From contig JAVKOQ010000401.1 in assembly GCA_031835245.1 (NCBI GenBank), positions 1-43,440 of the forward strand: DNA of 43,440 nt, read 5' to 3'. Under the pieces are notes generated by a model. It worked only from the letters and a program-made list of their open reading frames with translations. It was not told the origin of the DNA and ran no database searches. Below are positions 38,236 to 43,440 of this stretch, piece after piece. Source of the stretch: Balamuthia mandrillaris (lineage: Eukaryota; Discosea; Longamoebia; Balamuthiidae). How positions within the stretch are numbered: the first letter of the stretch is position 1; the number at the start of each line of letters is the position of its first letter. A program made the position numbers and the translations under genes.

Positions 38236-38459
38236 TTTCTTTGGTTTGGTTCATGTTTTAGTATCTTTGCAGCAAAGATATGCCACACAACTGGTGTGCA
38301 AGAGAGGCGCAAGAAGAGGGACAGGAGAAAGGCATGAGTGGATTATTTTTATGAACAGAGAAGCGTGCCTGTTGTGTTCCTTGGGGAAGTTGCTCTTAGT
38401 TGCTGGCGCAGGTTGCTAGCTTTTCATCAAGTCCTTTATGTTCTCATGTTCTTTAGTTA

Positions 38460-38580
38460 GGGTTTTTGTTGGTTGGTTAGGTTCTCTTTGTCTACGAAAA
38501 GGCCCAGGTTGTTGTTGTACGCCACCACTCGTGTTTTTTTTGTTTCACAAAGAGAATCTAACCAACCAACAAAAAAACCC
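38460..38580. repeat. Inverted repeat with ~33-bp arms
   Basis: 38460-38491 (starting GGGTTTTTGTTGGTTGG) is the reverse complement of 38547-38580, apart from one mismatch and two extra A bases. The loop is ~55 bp. Confidence 0.85.
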
Positions 38581-39455
38581 TGCCCTGCTCTGCCGTTCTT
38601 TTCGACCGAAAGGCAATGATAGTGGCAAAAATTAGTCCCCATTAATCAAAAGCATGACCCCTCTAATAAATTGAAACCCCGAATGTATTTTACATGACGA
38701 CGTGAATGGAGTTATTCCTGTCCATTTTTCCCTTTTTTGCTCTGTCTTTTTTTTTTCCGTTCCCGGTTTTGCCGCTTTTGCTGCCCATTCGTTTTTGCTT
38801 TCTCACTAGTAGCCATGATGCTATTTGTACTTCTCGCTTGAGCTCAAGGTAGCACTGAGCAGTCTTTTTCGCTGTTGAACAAAGCTTGGCTCCTCTACTA
38901 GGCTATAGCTCTTCACACTTCAAACCGATTCTGCCCAAACTGTTTTTGTCAACATTGAGTTTAGCAAACAGACCCCATAAAAACTTATGGTAACATACCT
39001 TGAAGTCAAGTGAAGGCTTTCTTTCTTCTCTTTTTCTCAGCACGGCTTGAGCTTTGTTTGAAATCTTCTGTCCTTTGCCTACAAGCTGGCCCTTTGTGAG
39101 AGCTTGCTTTGGTTCTGTTTTCTGTACTCAGTTTTAAAAAAAGAAGATGAAAAACCTACGAGCTGTAATGTTTCATGATAAAATGATATAAACCTGTGGT
39201 TTACTTACACTGGTGGTGTGTTTCAAATCACTATCTACCATTCACAGACATCATCGCCATCAGTATCGCCACCTGTTGAAAAGGGTGAATAACACGAACG
39301 GATGGGGCCAAAACGTATCATTCAAAGGGAACAAGGGAACAAAGGGTGTCAAGAAAGGTGTGGTGTGAACGAAAACAAAAACTAACTAACTAAAAGAAAG
39401 AGAGAAGGAAGCAATGGAATAAAAGGAAGAAGCCTAGCGATGTGGCAGCAGGCGA
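38581..39455. other. Gene-poor subtelomeric stretch
   Basis: No convincing gene, RNA or long repeat was found on either strand, apart from a possible last exon of the weak minus-strand gene near 39240. Confidence 0.5.
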
Positions 39456-40125
39456 TTGGTCCACATCACAGATGTTGCGACAGGAAGAAAGGGAAAGGAA
39501 AGGGGCAACGGAGCTAATATGTTGAGAGTAATTCTCAACACACCGCCATCGCCATCGTCATCGCCGTCACCATCGCCACCGCCATCAGCATCACCACCAC
39601 TATTGCCACCGCCACCATCACTGCCATCGCCACCTCCATCGCTGCCGCCATCGCCACCACCATCCCTATTCCAAATTCATCACCACCATTCCCTTGCTTC
39701 TCTCCACTATCACAGGGTCAAGAAGAAAGAGAGAGTGAGATCATACCGAAAAGTACCTCCAAAGGAAGAAGGGTAGGTTTCTGGACCCAAGTTCAAAAAC
39801 TCTTCATCCAGCTGCGCTACGCCCCTCCTTGTAAACAACTCCAGTACCTTCTTTTCCTCCTCCTCCTCTCCTCCCTCGTCTTCTATGTCTCTCGAAGTCT
39901 TCTTTCATTCGCTTTTAAAACCCAGCAGTATTTATTGTGTAAGCATTACTTTTTTCTTTCATTTTTTTCTTTTCTTTTAATTTGTTTTATGTCAGTCATG
40001 ATAAGGAAAACAAGGAAAGGAAGAAGCCAAAGAGAGAAAGTTGAAACAGAAGCAGCTGAAAAAGTACCACCTACCGGACTGGTGATCTGTTATTTTTCTG
40101 TAGTTTACTCTGAGCTTTATGTCAA
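39229..40125 (-). CDS. Weak candidate small minus-strand gene
   Basis: A coding-like block on the minus strand at about 39917-39748 reads SRDIEDEGGEEEEE, then KKVLELFTRRGVAQLDEEF and LNLGPETYPSSFG. It ends at a GTACTT donor in phase 1. An acceptor near 39274 (TTTTCAACAG) continues in the same phase with GDTDGDDVCEW and a stop. A possible first exon (MVDIKLR/GTAAAC) sits near 40125-40105. The intron would hold the CCATCGCCACC-type repeats. No family is recognised and the 5' part is guesswork. It may be chance or a decayed gene. Confidence 0.25.
39538..39695. repeat. CCATCR/CCACCR trinucleotide-based repeat
   Basis: An imperfect run of CAC/CAT/GCC triplets (reads Pro/Ser in one frame). Simple repeat. 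Confidence 0.85.
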
Positions 40126-40147
40126 CCATCGTCACTGACAGGCGAAA

Positions 40148-40426
40148 ATGAAGGCCTGGCAAAGACCGCTGCCCAATTATTCTTCACCCAGCTCTTTGGG
40201 TTCAGGGAAGTGCGTTACTGTCGACAGTGTAGAAGTACAGCGAGACAAAAACTTGCCAAGAACAAAGACACTAATGGCAACAGCTCCAATGATGAACGCG
40301 ACTCCAACGATGAACGCAACTCACGAGTACCTCTTACCTAGTGAGATTTTAATTGCTATCTTTAGCTTTTTGGACGTGACATCTCTTGCCTGTGCATCAT
40401 GTACATGCCACCGGTTGCTCTTCCTT

Positions 40427-40488
<62 letters not shown>

Positions 40489-40733
40489 TCTCCTTTTGTT
40501 CTCAAATATCTCTTTGATTCAGTGATCCTCTCACTGTCGTTGTTCTGTTTGCTCTTTCTCACTTCTTTGCTCTTACTTAACGTTTTAGATGGTATGCTGC
40601 ATCAACTGATGAGTACTTATGGAAGTTGCTATGGTTGAAAGTGTGTCCTGCACCAAGCTTACAAACCTTTTTTCTCACAGAGTCAAAAGATACAGCTTAT
40701 AAGTTTGTAAACCTCCTTTTAAAGCTGATATAA
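40148..40733 (+). CDS. Small F-box protein
   Basis: Two exons, 40148-40413 and 40589-40733 (136 aa). The F-box is assembled across the intron: EYLLPSEILIAIFSFLDVTSLACASCTCHR + WYAASTDEYLWKLLWLK. These are the canonical LPxE, IFxxLD, CK/HRW and LW positions. F-box proteins bind Skp1 and bring substrates to SCF ubiquitin ligases. Only ~25 residues follow the F-box, so there is no obvious substrate domain. The gene may be a truncated duplicate near the telomere or have extra exons not found. The start is the first in-frame ATG, and upstream exons cannot be excluded. The intron holds a (CT)n tract on the sense strand. Confidence 0.8.
40429..40490 (+). repeat. (CT)n in F-box intron
   Basis: Sense-strand CT run starting about 15 bp after the donor. 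Confidence 0.9.
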
Positions 40734-41232
40734 AGCACAATTCTCTACAAAAACAATGTGTTTCAATACAACAAGTAAGTATAAGGTAAAATAGATGATT
40801 CTTATGTTGGAAAACCAACTATTATGACTTCTTGTCGACACTCTCCCCGATACCTCCAAATTTTCTCGCCCTTTTTATTTTCCCCTTTTCCTCGCGACAC
40901 ATTCAAAGCACACACTTTGGTCCACACCTCTTTTCTTGTGAATAAACCCAGAGTCGCTTACGTGCCGTCCCTTTCTTGATCCGCAGGGTTATTCCCCATC
41001 AACACTTAAATACATAATATTTTTACTACCAGGTAAAAGGTCTTGTAACAAAAGTAAAAGCAGTATCTTTTATTTCTTATTCTGCTGAATCAAAATTATA
41101 TGTCAAAGAATTAATTGAAGAACTTATAATACAATCAAAAATTAAATAAAACAAACCAAAAATCCAGGATGATTCTTAAAAGGATGAATAATATGAATAG
41201 ATTAAGTCAATTCTTTGATTAAGGGAAGTTTG
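40734..41232. other. A/T-rich subtelomeric spacer
   Basis: No gene seen. It includes one GTCGAC copy at 40834 (CTTGTCGACAC) and is strongly A/T-rich after 41000. Confidence 0.55.
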
Positions 41233-41259
41233 TTAGAACCCTAAGGTTAGGGTTAGGGG
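41233..41259. repeat. Interstitial telomeric tract with head-to-head junction
   Basis: AACCCTAA is followed directly by GGTTAGGGTTAGGGG, i.e. one C-strand unit abutting about two G-strand units, ~2 kb inside the chromosome end. Confidence 0.85.
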
Positions 41260-41479
41260 CGGGTACTCAGAACCTACAGCATTCAACTCCCCATGGTCCA
41301 TTCTATAAAACTTTAAGTCTATAAGTCCAACGGATAAAGTGGGGCAAAGTAGCAATTTTTTCAATTTTCTCATAGGAATATATATATAATCTAACTGGAT
41401 ATAATCATAATATCATCATCATCATCATTCTCCTCTGTTTCTTCCTCTTCATCCACACAAGCAATTGCAGCAAAGAATG

Positions 41480-43095
41480 AATAAGAAAAAAAACAACCAA
41501 GTTTGAGTAAAATCAGGTTGTGAGGGATAACAGAGGAAGAGGAGGAAAATAGGGAAGAAAAAGTAGCACTCCATCGGAGCACCAACAGCGTGGGTGAATA
41601 AGGGAGAGGAAGGAAACCAAAAAAGTCAAAATGACAAAGTTTGAAAAGCACAGAGGTGTGAAGGGAATAAAAAAGGAGTGATGTAAAATAAGGAAGCAAA
41701 AGTAGTGCTCCAATAGAGCACAAACCCCAAGTAGGATTTTGGGAGAGGGTGAAAAAAAATGAAAACAACCAAGTCCAAACAGAACAGGGTCATGGGAGGA
41801 GAAAAGAGATAATAGTGCAAAATAGGGAGCAAAGTAGCGCTCCAAAGGAGCACTAACCCCAAGCAGGATTTTGGGAAAGGGTGATGAAAAAATGAAAACA
41901 ACCAAGTCCCAACAGAACAGGGTCATGGGGGGAGAAAAGAGGAAGTGGTGCAAAATAGGGGAGCAAAAGCAGCACTCTGATGGAGCGCTAACAATGCAAG
42001 TGATTTTGGGTAGGGGTGAAAAAAAAAATAAAAACAACCAAGTCCCAATGGAACAGGGTCATGGGGGGAGAAAGGAGGAAGTGGTGCAAAATAGGGGAAC
42101 AAAAGCAGCGCTCCGACGGAGCGCTAACTGTGTGAGTAATTTTGGGTGGGGGTGAAATAAAAATAAAAACAACCACGTCTGAACAGAACAGGGTCATGAA
42201 GAGAATGAAAGGGGGTGATGCAAAATAGGGGAGCAAAAGTAGCGCTCCAACGGAGCGCTAACCCCAAGCAGGATTTTGGGAAAGGGCAACGAAAAAATGA
42301 AAACAACCAAGTCCGAACTGAACAGGGTCGTGGAGGGAATGAAAAGGAAGTGGTGCAAATTAGGGGGGACGAAAGTAGCGCTCCGACGGAGCGCTAACTA
42401 TGTGAGTGATTTTGGGTGGGGGTGAAAAAAAAATGAAAACAACCAAGTCCGAACAGAACAGGGTCGTGGAGGGAGAAAAGAGGAAGTGGTGCAAAATAGG
42501 GGAGCGAAAGCAGCGCTCCGACGGAGCGCTAACTATGCGAGTGATTTTGAGCGAGGGTGAAAAAAAATGAAAACAACCAAGTCCGAACAGAACAGGGTTG
42601 TGGAGGGAATGAAAAGGGAGTGATGCACAATAGGGGAGCGAAAGTAGCGCTCCAACGGAGGGCTAACTGCACGAGTGATTTTGGGTAGGGATGAAGAATA
42701 ATAAAAACAACCAAGTCCGAACAGAACAGGGTCATGAGGGGAGAAAAGAGATAATAGTGCAAAATAAGGAGCGAAAGTAGCGCTCTGACGGAGCGCTAAC
42801 CCCAAGCAGGATTTTGGGAAAGGGTGACGAAAAAATGAAAACAACCAAGTCCCAACGGAACAGGGTCGTGGGGAGAGAATGAAGGAAGTGGTGCAAAATA
42901 GGGGAGCGAAAGCAGCGCTCCAACAGAGTGCTAACTACACAAGTGATTTTGGGCGGAGGTGAAAAAAAAATGAGAACAACCAAGTCCGAACAGAACAGGG
43001 TTGTAGAGGGAAAGAAGAAGAAGTGGTGCAAAAGAGGAGCGTGAAAGCAGCGCTCCATCGGAGTGCTAACTGCTTGAGAGAGTTTGAGGAAGAGA
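41480..43095. repeat. Subtelomeric tandem repeat, ~135-bp unit, about 12 copies
   Basis: The array is marked by a palindromic core, best form AGCGCTCCGACGGAGCGCT. Cores start near 41568, 41707, 41837, 41972, 42106, 42242, 42378, 42513, 42647, 42780, 42915 and 43050, so the period is 133-139 bp. Each unit also carries AAAACAACCAAGTCCGAACA, AACAGGGTC and GTGGTGCAAAATAGGGGAGC. Distal units are most alike; the first two are most diverged. Confidence 0.95.
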
Positions 43096-43170
43096 AAGCC
43101 TCACCAGGAGGTGATTGTGTTAAAAAAAAAGGAGAAAAGAACAATGCAAGTTATGGCCCACAATATAAAA

Positions 43171-43201
<31 letters not shown>

Positions 43202-43316
43202 GTTAGGGTTAGGGTTAGGGTTAGGGTTAGGGTTAGGGTTAGGGTTAGGGTTAGGGGTTAGGGTTAGGGTTAGGGTTAGGGTTAGGGTTAGGGTTAGGGT
43301 TAGGGTTAGGGTTAGG

Positions 43317-43353
<37 letters not shown>

Positions 43354-43440
43354 AGGTTAGGGTTAGGGTTAGGGTTAGGGTTAGAGTTAGGGTTAGAGTT
43401 AGGGTTAGGGTTAGGGTTAGGGTTAGGGTTAGGGTTAGGG
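43171..43440 (+). repeat. Telomere, (TTAGGG)n
   Basis: About 45 units of TTAGGG run to the right edge. Scattered variants (TTTAGGG, TTAGGGG, TTAGGGGG, TTAAGG, TTAGAG and a shortened TTAGG) show no obvious clustering. The G-rich strand runs 5'->3' outward, as expected for a right-hand chromosome end. Confidence 0.99.

Overview
This is nuclear DNA from an intron-rich protist, and it ends at a chromosome tip. The last ~270 bases are a (TTAGGG)n telomere with its G-rich strand running to the right edge. Genes are packed a few hundred bases apart and split by many short GT-AG introns, many of them loaded with microsatellites. The gene content (a Frizzled-type receptor with a cysteine-rich domain, a LON-RING protein, a START protein, a NAPE-PLD-like hydrolase, a bacterial-type phospholipase C and one U12-type intron) fits an amoebozoan, perhaps of the Acanthamoeba/Balamuthia lineage. 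That placement is inference from gene content only.

Layout, left to right. 1-2443 (-): secreted phospholipase C-like phosphoesterase, cut by the left edge. 2793-5308 (+): Frizzled/Smoothened-family receptor. 5516-8351 (+): cytochrome P450. 8578-11327 (+): TTC39/Iml2-family protein. 11510-12274 (+): intronless SDR oxidoreductase. 12612-14908 (-): coiled-coil plus START lipid-transfer protein. 15083-17124 (+): NAPE-PLD-like metallo-beta-lactamase-fold enzyme. 17206-17806 (-): LSM8. 18089-18536 (-): TMEM167/Kish. 18983-20640 (+): RING plus LON-domain protein with a C-terminal membrane anchor. 20705-22072 (-): Sec14/CRAL-TRIO protein. 22705-24507 (-): unrecognised polytopic membrane protein. 24910-27353 (-): ankyrin-RING protein. 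27636-31223 (-): RECQ1-like helicase. 31424-33351 (-): SLC17-like MFS transporter. 34012-37215 (+): CCX/NCLX-type cation/Ca2+ exchanger.

Beyond 37.3 kb the chromosome becomes gene-poor: an orphan reading frame with an internal inverted repeat, a second inverted repeat, simple repeats, a small F-box gene (40148-40733), a short interstitial telomere tract, twelve copies of a ~135-bp subtelomeric repeat with a palindromic core, then the telomere.

Exon models were built by hand. Each junction was chosen so that reading phase and family alignment both hold across it, and exon lengths sum to whole codons for every complete model. Several genes share a lipid or membrane theme (PLC, NAPE-PLD, START, Sec14, P450), but they are separate eukaryotic units on both strands and no operon is implied. 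Recurrent GTCGAC palindromes and TGACGTCA elements lie in the short intergenic gaps and are candidate promoter elements.
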